A DNA stretch of 64,000 nucleotides, taken from positions 434,001 through 498,000 of the forward strand of contig JAKZZE010000022.1 of NCBI GenBank assembly GCA_024220505.1. Direction: 5' to 3'. The notes below the pieces were generated by a model. It was not told where the DNA came from. It was given only the letters and a program-made list of their open reading frames with translations, and made no database searches. Position numbers and translations under genes: made by a program. The stretch comes from Rhizopus arrhizus. Lineage: Eukaryota; Mucoromycota; Mucoromycetes; Mucorales; Rhizopodaceae. Each line of letters opens with the position of its first letter. The first letter of the stretch is position 1. Positions 1 to 10,775 of this stretch are shown in pieces.

Positions 1-93
1 TAGGGTTAAACACACATTTGTATAAACATGTATAAATAAAAGTAAAAAAAAATAAAAAATAAGAGAAAGATTGTAAGTACAAAATAAAAAAAA

Positions 94-1957
94 TTAATGA
101 TTATTACAACAAAATTCTATATCAACAACTTCCTTGGGTGTATTTGATGTGAGCACATAAGGTTCCTCTTTACCAATGACTACGTTATCTTCAATACGAA
201 TACCAATTCCTTGATATTTGCTTGGAAATTTGTCATCATATGGAACATATATTCCAGGTTCAATAGTAATCACCATATTTTGCTTTAATTTACGAGATCT
301 ATCCAAGCTATGTAAATCGTGTACATCTAAGCCTAAGTAATGTCCAACATGATGAGGATAAAGTATCCTTTCCAAATCCTATACAAAGTCAATATGTCAT
401 CTTCTTTTGACAACGTACTTACCCATCCTGTTACGTTAAATCCAATTTCTTCAAGTTCTTCTTTCATAAATCTGACGGATTCTGAGTGAATGCCATGAAG
501 AGAAAGATTGCTGGATTCGGTACATAATTTGATACATTTTTTGTTTACATTTAAAACGGCCTGGTAGAGCTCCTTTTGTGCGTCACTAAATCTGCCGTTC
601 ACAGGCCAAGTACGAGTGATATCGCTTGCATACCCATTATATTCTCCACCACAGTCAACTAACACTAAATCATTGTCCCTAGTGAATTGTTAGTTCTTAA
701 TAATAAAATAAAAGATGATGTCTTACTTTAGTTCCATATCATTTCTAACATAATGTAAAGATAAAGCATTTGGCCCACCAGCAATGACAGGTACATAGGC
801 CAACATACTTGAACCCCTCATTCTAGTCTCATAATCAAACTTTGCCCAAAGTTGAGCTTCTGTCAAACCGGGTTTTGTCCATTTCATTGCCTCAACAAAG
901 GCCTTTGCACTGATTAACCCAGATTTTTTCATAGCCTCTATTTCACTTGGACTTTTAATCATTCTCAACTCTTGCACTTTTTTACTTAGCGGTAATATGC
1001 TTTGAATCTTCAGTCCTATGCACAATTCAGTTTTAGTATTTTTTTTTGTTTTCTAATTAGATCAAGGAAAGGGGAACTGAACTGAACCATTTTTTATATT
1101 AGACCAGAGCCTCCCCAAAAACGTACCAGTCTGGATGAGCTTTGCAGATTCATCAGAGAGTAACGTAGGCATCTTTTCGGGACTGTCCATAAAGATGTTT
1201 TTATATGAGCCAATGATGTGCTTTAAATAAGCAGTAAACTTTGTACTTTCATAAGCTTCATCTGCACCAAATATTTCTTTGGCGCCTTGTATACCCGTAC
1301 GAGGACCATCCCATAATTCTGCATGAGCGTTCTTTGGTGGGACAAACATGGTTTGCTTGTAGCCTCTTTTCGATTTATCTTTTTCTATATATTGTAAATG
1401 AAGATGAATACCTAAATTTACCTTATCTTCAAAAGAGTTCTTCTTTTTTACTTACCTAAAATTAGAGCTGAATCCGGTTCATTAAATCCACACAAATACC
1501 AAAAATCAGTGTTTTGGTGAAAAGGGTAAAATATGTTGTTTGTCATATAACGAGTTCCATAACCCAAGCATATTACAACGCTGTCTTCGGGTAAGGTGCT
1601 CATCAAGTTAGATCTTCGTTTTTCGTATTCAACAGCAGTGAATCCAGGTGTCACTTTGTTGTCATTGTTATTCCCAAGCATGTTTTTAAAGAAAAAAAAA
1701 GTGTTGCAATCTTACCTTCACCCTTTTTCATTAGATTAGAATGAGTTATAAATGTTGGCTGACCAAAAGATCTTTTGTGTGTTACTGGTATGTTGACATT
1801 AGAAGTAACATAGGATCGTGTAGAGTTAACGATCAATCGTGATTTAAGTGCATGTCTAGAAGCTGAAAAATAAAAGGCTCAGTATTAGTTGATACTAATA
1901 CTATTTTTCTTATGTACCAGTAGTTAATAGTGTTTTTGCTAATGAAGAACGAAACAT
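94..1957 (-). CDS. Mitochondrial Xaa-Pro aminopeptidase (Icp55/XPNPEP3-like)
   Basis: Metallopeptidase of the M24 (aminopeptidase P) family. Known members in mitochondria trim N-terminal residues from imported proteins after presequence removal. The first exon (1918-1957) joins across a 55-bp intron (1863-1917) to give an Arg/Ser-rich, acid-poor leader typical of a mitochondrial presequence. Next come the N-terminal domain motif [16 protein letters not shown] and the pita-bread catalytic domain. Metal ligands are visible in order: the two Asp of [12 protein letters not shown], His of LDVHD, Glu of TIEPGIY and Glu of GIRIED. At least six exons are read on the minus strand. It lies only about 110 bp downstream of the next gene, in the same direction. 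Family is clear; orthology to Icp55 rather than a general aminopeptidase P rests on the leader and is inferred. Confidence 0.88.
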
Positions 1958-2070
1958 GATTTTATTATGTAAAAGAAAAAGAAAAAAATTGACAGGTACA
2001 TTTTCGTGTATGGGTGAGGGCGGGGAGCAGGGATTTTAGGCTTGTGTTACTCGAAATACAATAAGCAGAG

Positions 2071-3557
2071 TTACACAAATGTATTCTCTTTTCCGAGTCT
2101 TGCGGTTCGCAGCTGCTTTGATCTAAACTTTTTATTTTCGTCATACATATACCGTCTATCTACATTACTTAAAATCTCTTCATCTTCTCCAGAATCATCT
2201 GAATCTATTACTTGTCGAGAATAGCCAATTGAATAGTGGAATATTTGTTTAAGCATCATATTGGTCTAATAAAAAAAGTTGAACAATCATATTCTTATTA
2301 CCTATTTCTTACTTACCTTTAAATGATGCTGTAGTCCTTGACCAAGAACCCTTCTGAATGCATTCAGAATTAATATTTTCCCCCAACCTCTAAATAAGAT
2401 GATCTTTCCACCAATTTTGAGCTCTTCTACAGGTTTAATATTTTCTTCAACACTCTTTACAATATCTCTAAACACTGATTTCTGTTCTGCTCTATCACTT
2501 TTGGCTCTGCGCTTACTGCTTTCTACAGATAAGTCCTTAAGTGTACGTACAAGTTCATACATATTGTCATATTCAGGCTTTTCAATTTCATCTTCATCTT
2601 CGCTGTATTCTTCACCATTTTCATCAGTTGATGTAAAAATGTGAACAATCTCAAATATTAAAGCTATATTTTCTCCGGCAGCAATACGAATATCTTTATC
2701 GGATGATTCAAGTAACATTTCATGAACAGGCATCACCCTATTTTTTTTTTTTTTTTGTAAAAATTAATAATTTTGGGATTTTGTAATTATAAGCCTTACT
2801 TACTTTTCTACTTCATCCCATAATACATTAAAATCGACCAGTCCTTCTGAAAATGATGCAGAAAACAAGATGCCATATGATTTGAGCGCTTCAGTCATCA
2901 GACTGTCTTTTTCATTGGTTGATAATCCATCTACATTAAAGTCTGCTCCGTCTGTTTCAATGAAATCAAAGACATAATCTCGAACCAACCGTATGTCTAT
3001 TTCTGATGCTGAAGTGTATGTGATTAATGCTAATGTTTGAAGGCACTATGTAGAAATATAATCTTAGTGTTTCATAAATCATATACTCTTTTTCATTGCT
3101 CACATTCATTTTAATCTCTACTTCTTCACTGTCTTTGATAGAATTTCTTAAGGTGGGTAATATTCTTCTATACAAATCATCCCCATCGCCTTCTGATATG
3201 TCATCCAAGTTTACAAACGTCAACGCAGTAGCTTTCGCAGCCAAACATGCTTCTTTTACACTGCCATGCTTACTTGTCGACTTCTTTAATAAACCTAATA
3301 TCTCTTCAAGTCTATTTTCTATATGAGATGATACATGATGACAAGAGAATAGGTTGACTATAGTTTCAAGGTTCTCTTCTCGGGTACTACATTGTAATTT
3401 TAGTTATGCAACATGAATATAACCAGGCCTTTTACCTTGTTCTATTTTCTGAAAGATTATCTAAAGCTTGATTCATTTTTTCGAACCAAGTGACTGGTTG
3501 GCTAGGTTCATCATCATTATCCGTCTTTTTATTATTGCTACGCTTTGATATGGCCAT
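2071..3557 (-). CDS. IFRD (interferon-related developmental regulator) family protein
   Basis: Armadillo-like helical protein of the IFRD family, proposed in animals to be transcriptional co-regulators and ribosome-associated factors. Visible family marks are the slightly charged start MAISKRSNNKK, the N-terminal helix-rich segment around KHGSVKEACLAAKA, the acidic stretch DDISEGDGDDLYRR, and a C-terminal half with VMPVHEMLLESSDKDIR and RRAKSDRAEQKSVFRDI ahead of the IFRD C-terminal region (GWGKILILNAFRRVLGQG). The coding sequence is spread over about six exons. The start is placed at 3557 because the longer upstream frame begins with an implausible hydrophobic run. Function in fungi is not established and none is inferred here. 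Confidence 0.8.
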
Positions 3558-3842
3558 TGTTTTATATAGAAAAGCTAAAAATAAAAATGAAAAAAAAAAG
3601 ATTAAACAATCTTTTACTAGCTTTTTTTTCCTGTGTTGCATGACGAACAGTCACACAGACTATGTGCGTTTATGGACAAATGACAAAAACCTGTCGCAGA
3701 CAACTTCAACATGACCTCATTGAATAGAACAAGGGAGTACTTATGAGTATTTACTGTTCATTTTGAATGAGAAAAATATTACATCAGAGGCTATCTTAAA
3801 GTTAATGGTAATAAAGATTGTTTTTATTCTGAGTGCATGGTT

Positions 3843-4563
3843 TTATCTGTAATATAATTCCAAGTTCATTCCGTTATGTATTTCATCTATAAGATATAAA
3901 TTATAATCAATATACAATAAAGAAAGAAAAACTTACAATCTTCTAAAGTGATATGATCCTTATATTCCTTATACCACTTTTTTAATATAATCTTATCTGG
4001 CTCAGTACCAATTTGTGCTGCAACCAATTTTTTAAAGTCTCCCACAAGATCATTAGGTGCACACTTGACGCGAACTTTTTTACCTAATCGATCATTGACC
4101 TCTACTTCAATTAAATTATAGCTAGGCTTCTTTTTTGTGACCTTCTTTGGCTGTATATAACAAGAATTTAGTTTATTATTATGCCTATTAAACTATTCCT
4201 TTCATTTTACCTTTTCACTAGACCTTTCTTCTCGAGGTTTTCTGGTGTCTTCTAAAGACCTTGACCTACGGCGAGATCGTGCTTCCTCTCCTCGACGAGG
4301 TGAGCGACCTCTTTCACGGGATCTGTCGCGACGTCTGTCTTCAGGAGATCTTTCACGTCGTCTATCATCATGTCTGCGTGGTGAGCGGCTTTTACGTCTT
4401 TCAGGTGAGCGGCGACGAGGTGAACGGGATCTGTTGCTTCTTGAGCGCTCTTCCTTTCGCGAAGTTTCCTCTTTATCTAATTTGGATAATGTTGGTTAGA
4501 TGAAATTAAAAAAAGACCGGCTTTTTTATTTATACTAGAATCGTGCTTCTTGAATTTCAACAT
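3843..4563 (-). CDS. Hub1/UBL5 ubiquitin-like splicing modifier with N-terminal RS domain
   Basis: Four exons (4536-4563, 4211-4476, 3937-4150, 3843-3886) with GT-AG introns of 59, 60 and 50 bp give an uninterrupted 183-residue protein. Residues about 10-100 are rich in Arg-Ser/Arg-Glu-Arg repeats (for example [18 protein letters not shown]). Residues about 110-183 are a full Hub1/UBL5 domain: [29 protein letters not shown] and the terminal LELYYR, which matches the di-tyrosine end of the family. Hub1 binds spliceosomal proteins non-covalently and influences 5' splice-site choice. Known family members are about 73 residues with nothing before the domain. No ATG lies between the RS exon and the domain, so the domain has no independent start, which supports one fused gene. 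RS tails usually target splicing factors to speckles; that role here is inferred. Confidence 0.85.
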
Positions 4564-4884
4564 TCGTTAATAATAAAAAAGAGAAAAAAAATGCGGAGAT
4601 TATCGAAGCTGTAGAAAAATCTTTTCTTCATCCTGCAATGGTGTCAAAGAAGAGAGCTCTGCATCTCTTTAGTTAGTGACATTAATTTGTACTGCTTTTC
4701 AAGCTATAATAAGTTTGTCTGTTTATATTAGTATTAAAAAACCTCTCAGATAAAGTTAAAAGGGATAGGACGATTGCTAACAGTAATGATAATAATCAAA
4801 AATAACATCAACCCATTATTAACTTCTAAAGCACTCTTAGCTTTAATATACTAACAAAATAGTGGTAGCTTAACGTGTTATATG
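4564..4884. other. Intergenic stretch upstream of the Hub1-like gene
   Basis: About 320 bp of AT-rich DNA between the Hub1-like start and the left end of the transposon. I see no reading frame or repeat in it; it presumably holds the promoter of the minus-strand gene. Confidence 0.5.
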
Positions 4885-4907
4885 TTTCCACTTCAATTTC
4901 GACCAAA
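4885..4907 (+). repeat. Left terminal inverted repeat of DD34E transposon
   Basis: 23 bp, the exact reverse complement of 6307-6329. It begins with TTTCCACTTCAATTTCG. Confidence 0.9.
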
Positions 4908-5070
4908 TGAACTTGCTTATTTCGTCCATTTGTGTACCTTTATTTCGACTAAAAATAAAAGAAGTTCGACCAAGCTGCAATGAGTTTTCAACTAAAATTC
5001 CTTTTATTAATTTTTTGTTAATGAGTGAATCTGGCAACGTCTACGAGTTTAATGATCAAACAAATTTCAA

Positions 5071-6210
5071 ATGTATGAAGTTTTCAATACAGAAGTCTCA
5101 AACCAAGTTCAAGAGCCACAAGTTAACATAGTGGAAGAAAAAAGAGCTAAGAAAATTAATAGACAGCAGTACCAGAATTACACAGAGAAAGAAAAGGACA
5201 GGGCTATCCAGGCATATATGTTTACTTCCCTTAGTTACAGCAAGGTTAGAGAGAAGTATGGTATACCTGTATTTATATTGAAGTCTTGGGTTAAAGCAGC
5301 AAAAGAAGCATCCAAAAAAGAAGAGGCTTTAGAAGTAGATAATGCTATTGAAAAGCAGCCAAAAAAGAACCAATACCTTCGCAAGATGAAGGAAGAGCAT
5401 ACGAAGTTTTTGGAAGAATTCATTGACAACAATCCGGTAGTCACGCTAGATCAAATGGTTGACGCCCTTAGTAATAAATTTGAGGGCTTTAGTATTTCTA
5501 AATCTGGCGTGGATAAACACCTGAAAGAAAGCTGCTCTTACACATTAAAGAGAATTACAAAGATTCCTGCCAAACGAAACTCTCCTGACGTTATTGAACT
5601 AAGGTTTAGAGCTGTTGAGGCGTGGATTAAAGACTCCAGTATCAGTTTTATGCAAGACTGTATCTTCATTGATGAATCTGGATTCAATCTTCATACTGTA
5701 AGAAGTCAGGGCAGATCAAAGAAAGGTGAGCCCGCAAAAGTTGCAGTAGCAACCACCAGGGAACCGTCAGTTTCGATACTAGGCGCAATTTGTTCCCTTG
5801 ATGTCGTCAATGTTGGACTGAAGGTAACTAAAGCTGGTACAAAGTAGAAAGAATTCATGGCATTTCTTATATACGTCATAGATGTCCTTGATAAACACAA
5901 CTTGAAGGGTTGCAATTCAGTCATGGATAATGCACCTATCCATAAACCTGAAAAGATCACAGAGGAGGTCAGCAAGAGGGAGTATAGAATAATATACCTT
6001 CCACCTTACCCCCCTTTCTTAAATCCAATAGAAGAGTTTTGGGTCAAGGTAAAGACACTTGTTCGAAGGTCTCCAATAATAGATCGCGATAACTTAGTAG
6101 CAAGGATAAGAGAGGATGCAGAGCAAGTGACTCCTGAGGACTGTCAAGGCTGGATTAGGCACGCCGAATCCTTCTTTAAGTATTGTTTAAATAAAGAAGA
6201 ACTTCTTTAG
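5071..6210 (+). pseudogene. DDE_3-type transposase with one in-frame stop
   Basis: Cut-and-paste transposase of the Tc1/mariner superfamily. The first part (5071-5847) holds a helix-turn-helix region around YTEKEKDRAIQAYMFTSLSY and the first catalytic Asp in IFIDESGFN. A TAG at 5848-5850 interrupts the frame. Reading resumes in the same frame to give the second Asp (VMDNAPIH) and the Glu (NPIEEFW), with 34 residues between them (DD34E). The tail continues to 6210 with a normal stop. One lesion in about 380 codons means the copy is young or the stop is recent; no intron with good splice sites removes it. It lies between the element's inverted repeats, so the assignment is secure. Confidence 0.85.
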
Positions 6211-6306
6211 TTCGACCATGCAGTTGAAAGCTCATTGCAGCTTGGTCGAAATGAGACATCATTTTTGGTCGTAATTTATTTTTTATTGGTCGAATTTAGT
6301 TGCCGG

Positions 6307-6329
6307 TTTGGTCGAAATTGAAGTGGAAA
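6307..6329 (-). repeat. Right terminal inverted repeat of DD34E transposon
   Basis: 23 bp, the exact reverse complement of 4885-4907, immediately followed by flanking TACTG and then LINE-derived sequence. Confidence 0.9.
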
Positions 6330-6339
6330 TACTGTAAAG

Positions 6340-6880
6340 ATGAAAACAATAGCAAGAACAGAAAGAAATAGACGCGTATATTGTCATCTTGACTGGTTAC
6401 CAGGTGGAAAACCAGTACCTTGTCCAAAAAATTCTACTAAGATGCTTGCAAATCAGCATGCAATAAAATGCCTTGATATGCAACATCGCTTACAAACTCC
6501 AAAAACAGTTCAACATCCACTATCGTTCCTTCTCAACGAATTACCAAATAGAATACCATGTTCCTCTCACTCTGCCTTTGCATGATTTATTCGATGGCCT
6601 TTTATCTGTACTATACTTTATGAACTTGACTACCTGTTCCATGATAAGGACCAACCGTCACCGCCATTTCAACTAGGGCAAAGATTCCTCGATTGGCTAC
6701 CCTCTTCCCCTCACTATTAATATTCACTTGTTTCCTTCACTCTTCCTCCCATATCTTTTTTATCCTTGACCCCAAAAGGGGTTTTTAGCTTCCATTGAAC
6801 TTTTTATTGATCTGATCAGGGCGAAAACGATGCAATATTAGACATCATGCGCTTAAATTGGTCATTAATTTTTTTATAAA
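6340..6880 (+). mobile_element. LINE 3' fragment (end of ORF2 plus conserved tail)
   Basis: 5'-truncated non-LTR retrotransposon. The frame contains the C-terminal zinc-binding-like signature shared by the LINE pieces of this window: WLPGGKPVPC, then a conserved His/Cys segment ending CLDMQHRLQTP and HPLSFLLNELP. After a stop it continues in a second frame with RWPFICTILYELDYL and GQRFLDWLP. Beyond the coding part is the shared 3' tail: an A/G-T hairpin around CCCCAAAAGGGGTTTTT, a GATCAGGGCG box and a tGCGCTtAAATTGGTCAT box ending in A/T-rich sequence. Only the last part of ORF2 remains; it is decayed and non-autonomous. Confidence 0.8.
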
Positions 6881-6899
6881 TAAAAATAAAAATTTAAAC

Positions 6900-7303
6900 G
6901 TATATAGTGATGTAGGATCGGATTATGGCGGATGTAGAAAGCCAATGTTTTCACTAGTTTTCATGTCTGTCATAAACAATTAGTCAATGTGTCTCATGAA
7001 AAAGGTGAACTTTTATGTACAAACATGTACTGGGTATACACTTAAGAGAGATATTCGCGTAATAATTAAAAATAATAAACAAGTACGCCATATTAAGGGG
7101 AGATTTTATAATATTGTCAAGAAAAAAGATGATGTCAGTATAATCACCCTTTTTTTTCCACATTTTGTACCAACATGTATAAATCAATCATACAACATAA
7201 AAAAGCTGAAGTCATTAAAAAACGACAAAAATATAGCGCTTCAAGCAGCAGTAGTGGTAAGAAATAAAAAAACGCGATATTTCATTTAGCTAACGCGCTA
7301 TAA
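6900..7303 (+). other. Unassigned stretch upstream of the Fanzor relic
   Basis: Contains an open frame (6987-7289) of 100 codons rich in Lys and Asn with no recognised motif. A possible short GT-AG segment (GTAAGAAAT near 7258 to an AG near 7292) precedes the zinc-knuckle region of the Fanzor relic, so this may be its extreme 5' exon. I cannot decide. Confidence 0.3.
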
Positions 7304-9764
7304 AAAGACTCATTATGCAAAGACTGCAAAGAACCAGGTCATTATAGTAAACAGTTTTATAAGTGCAAATTTTACGTCGAAGCCACCGCAGATGATGGTA
7401 AGCATTATACCCTTTTTATGCATGCCCTTCCTAATTTTTCTGTTTAAAAAATTGGTACCTCTAGAAAAAGAAAACAGACCAATAAAATAAAACAGGACAA
7501 GAAAAAGGCGAAAAGACCCAGAACTGGTAATAATACGACTGAACTTAACTGTAGTAGCTATAAACAAGAAGGACATACATCATCTCGTTCATCTGCTTGC
7601 CCCAACCATATACAAACAAAAAAAAAGAAACGTTTCTGAGGCACTTGGGGCCTAATTATAAGGCATATACGCGAAAGCTACCTTTTGACCAATGCGTACA
7701 AAGCACTTATCAAACTACACTTAAATCGAAAATTGTCTCTGCTTGTGAAGACGTGCGAAATATTATAGTCAGATCACAGCTTTTCGTGAATTTTTATATA
7801 CTAAGTTTGGCTCGTTTAGATAGTCCTATTCCTCATAAAATATATGAACAGAATTTTTGGTATTCAATATCACAACTTATAAGAAACCAACGAGTCACGA
7901 ATGGCATCTCTTTACAGCACGGATTACTTGATTATTGGAATAGTTTTAAAAAAAGTTACCCTACTATTATTTATGACAAGAAACTTGCTAGTGGTGTTAG
8001 CCATTGTATATCAGAAGCGTCCAAACAACTACAAACAACATACACTAATAACGTAGTAGAACTCTTTGAATCAAGAATATGCAACTATATTTTATAAAAC
8101 ACAAAATATCTTCATAGTAAGTAGGATGCTATTATAAAAAGCACGTATAACTAAGACTACATAGTCAATGGATCGTTCAGATGTTGTAAAAATTGTCCCT
8201 TACGTTTATCAACATGTTTGTCAAGGAGTTTCTGTGTGGCCTCAAGGTCCTGTATTTACCGAAGAAAGGAAACAAATTGTTGATGAAACCCTCCTGCCGT
8301 TAAAGAATATGATACCAACTCGAGTGACTCTTACAACTCTATCTGAATCTCCTAACAGCTTTGTTCCTTGTCTGCTAAATATCTTATCGGAATACGAGAT
8401 CGAGCACAACAATCACAAAGTCTATGATGTCAGTCGATTGCCGCTGCCAAGGTTGTTTTCCCTGTCATCAACTCTGGGTATGCATTGGAAGTTCGAGAAA
8501 ATAAGCGCCAATGCATTAGCACCTTTTATTAAGGAAACCCTGCCACAAGGCTACCAGAATCAACTTAATATGTTTTACCGTGTTTTTAATTTTAAAAAAT
8601 TACGTTTAAGGTATGATATGATATTATATAATAGACTTTTTTACTTAAATTTACAATAACATGGACGATCTCACATCCAACGAAAACAACAAGATACTAT
8701 TCGGAAATACAATCAAATCTGATGGCTTTTCTGTTGACTTTGTGTTTTATCGAAAGGAAAGAATGAATAATGACTCTGACGTTGAATTAACCCTTGAAGA
8801 CTTCAACTACGAAGAAGTTCACAATCAATATCATCCAATGTTCCTTGACGCTGGGCGTAAATCATTATTCACGGCAGTTGTTGGCGTAGCTTCAGCCAAG
8901 CAGATCCGGAAGTCCTCTGTAAAAGAATATTATCATTTAACAGGTAGTACTGTCTATAGCAAAAAAACTCGAGTCAAAAAAAAAGTGTTCTGGTATTAAG
9001 ACGATCGAATCCCAAATTCCCACACCAAAAACAGCAGCAGTTGGATCATACGATCAATATGTTAAATACACACTAACATACCTTGACAAGCTCCTGGATT
9101 TCTATGGCAAAGACACTGCGCATCATCGATTCCATCTTTATCAAGGCCGACAGAGGGCATCGGAAATGATGGCTAACATATTGACTCATAGAACAGCCAA
9201 GTACAACAGATCACGGAGAAAGCGAAAAAGAAGAAAGACAAGAATGATAAGAAGGAAGATGAAGGGTTATCATTGCGCACTGACGAAAAGAAGTAAGAAA
9301 TTAGCCTTTCTTCAATAGACGTTATTGACTTTTTTTTTTGAAAGGTTGAAGTGGAGGCACTTCCTTTCCAAGAAAACAAAGAAAAGTGTCCGTTGGTCGT
9401 TTTTGGTGCCGGTGTTTTCGGCAAGGATATGGTCAAGATGAAAGGGCTTCGGTGTGGGGTGATAGGAAAACCTTTTGCAACGTTGAAAAAGCGTGAAGCT
9501 GCTGATTAGTTGATCGTTGTGACGATCGACGAATTTAAAACATCAAAGACATGTAGCTCCTGTTTTTTCAATGATCTTAAAGTAGTCAAAACACCCGGTT
9601 TTAAGGGCAAAGATGTTCTCAGTTGCTCTAAATGTAAGAAGGTTTGGCAACGAGATGTCAACGCCGCCACTAATATGATGACGATCTCTGAGGCAGTTTG
9701 GATGGGAGAAGGACGACCGGAAGTTTTCAAGCCGAAGAAAAACAATGGTGAAGGAAGATTCTGA
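7304..9764 (+). pseudogene. Degraded Fanzor (eukaryotic TnpB-like) nuclease gene
   Basis: Fanzors are eukaryotic relatives of the TnpB RNA-guided nucleases and occur in many Mucoromycota. Readable parts in order: zinc-knuckle-like CKDCKEPGHYSK and CSSYKQEGHTSS near 7330-7600; helical wedge/REC-like parts 7597-8097 and 8168-8659; RuvC-I with its Asp in FLDAGRKSLFTAVVG (about 8850); RuvC-II region CPLVVFGAGVFG (about 9390); then VVTIDEFKTSKTCSSC with a Glu often proposed as the alternative catalytic acid; the paired CxxC zinc finger; and RuvC-III RDVNAATN (about 9650). Damage: stop at 8098, a one-base shift in the A9 run at 8976-8984, and an in-frame TAG at 9507-9509. A 59-bp GT-AG intron at 9293-9351 restores frame. 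Not functional as it stands. Confidence 0.75.
9293..9351 (+). other. Probable spliceosomal intron in the Fanzor relic
   Basis: GTAAGAAAT donor, TTATTGAC branch-like motif, pyrimidine tract, then AAAGGTTGAAG acceptor. Removal joins the linker exon in phase to the RuvC-II exon (ALPFQENKEKCPLVV). Its length equals other introns of the window. Confidence 0.5.
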
Positions 9765-10140
9765 ACTTGGTAAAAGCCCTTTCAAGTACGCTTGGGTCCT
9801 CGATAAGCTTAAGGCCGAACATGAACGGATTACCACCATCGATATTGCTCTCTTGAAGCTCATAACCCCACGCTGTCACTGATGCTCCTGGTCACAGAGA
9901 TTTCATCAAGAACATATTTACTGGTACTTTTCTCAAGCCGATCATGTAATTCTTATCATTGTTGGTGATGCTGCTGATATTTCCAAGGATGATCAAACCC
10001 GTGAACATGGTTTTCTTGTCTTCACCCTCGGCGTCCGTCAATTGATTGTTGCTATCAACAAGATCCAAGTGGTCCGAAGCTCGTTACAGCGACATTGTCA
10101 AGGAGGTCTCCTTTTTCATCAAGAAGAGAAGTTGCTGAAA
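9748..10140 (+). pseudogene. EF-1alpha (translation elongation factor 1A) pseudogene fragment
   Basis: The translation matches the G-domain of eEF1A in several frames: [32 protein letters not shown], then (after a small deletion that removes part of the [12 protein letters not shown] stretch) [47 protein letters not shown] and INKI. The P-loop end and domains II and III are absent. Stops and shifts occur throughout. It starts inside the last codons of the Fanzor frame with no spacer. It is therefore a captured or insertion-truncated gene fragment, not a working factor. Confidence 0.85.
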
Positions 10141-10775
10141 AATTATGTCTGTGGAATGGGATAGGTTTCATGAATGAAAAAGAAAGGTTTTTTATATCAA
10201 AAGAAAGTAGAATAAGATAATAGATAAAAGAAGAAATGCATCGATATCCATTGAATTTTGCATTGAAAAGTCTCGAGTTGTATTTGAGCTCCCTGTAACG
10301 TTATTTTCTTTTATTTAAACCAAATTTAACTTTAGACAACAGGCAGTCTTGGATAGCAGCGACTATATAACAGTAAGAAACCAATGATGTTTAGCTCTAT
10401 ATGCTCTATTGTGCACACCATTCTTTTTCCCCTCCGGAGCATCATTAGTTGTACACGAAAATGGTGTACCTGTTTTGCTTAGCACTTTTAATATAAACGT
10501 AAAGCCTGTTTGATATGCTTGGAAGTAATTATTTAAATGATTATATATTTCTATCAAGAAGAAAATAGAATGAGAATACTCCAATGGTCATTAAAAGTTA
10601 TTTAAACAGACATAGTTAAGCCTAAGACACAAAACTTGTGTTCCTGAAAACTGGTTATTTGTGTCAGTACCCTGAATACAGTACTTTTCGGGATTTAAAT
10701 ATACAGGAATCTATTTCTATGAAACAAAAAAAGCCACTTTTCTTTACCTTCTTTTTTTTTAAAAAAAACAGACTC
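10141..10775. other. Spacer with one unassigned minus-strand frame
   Basis: Mostly AT-rich. A 73-codon minus-strand frame (10363-10584) has less AT-biased coding in its second half (around GTPFSCTTNDAPEGKKNG), which may be the remnant of a repeated element, but I do not recognise it. The 3' part leads into the TEN1-like gene and ends with a T/A-rich run just before its start. Confidence 0.35.

Larger units (their letters stand above)
4885..6329 (+). mobile_element. Tc1/mariner-like DNA transposon with DD34E transposase
   Basis: A 1,445-bp element bounded by perfect 23-bp terminal inverted repeats (4885-4907 and 6307-6329). A second, subterminal inverted pair of 29 bp with one mismatch lies at 4965-4993 and 6222-6250. 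Short TTCGACCA/TGGTCGAA motifs recur several times near both ends, as expected for transposase binding sites. Target-site duplication is uncertain: TA occurs near both flanks but two extra bases sit on the left. The right end sits a few bases from a LINE fragment. Intact termini with a single disabling stop in the transposase suggest a fairly recent insertion that could be mobilised in trans. Confidence 0.85.

Noticed and set aside
1..12. TAGGGT at the left edge as a telomere end
   Set aside because: Only one unit, not repeated; ordinary coding DNA follows at once.
4245..4503. Two plus-strand frames opposite the RS exon
   Set aside because: They are antisense shadows of the Arg/Ser repeat codons.
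5848..5850. TAG in the first transposon as a selenocysteine/pyrrolysine or programmed recoding site
   Set aside because: No supporting structure or context; a single nonsense mutation is simpler.
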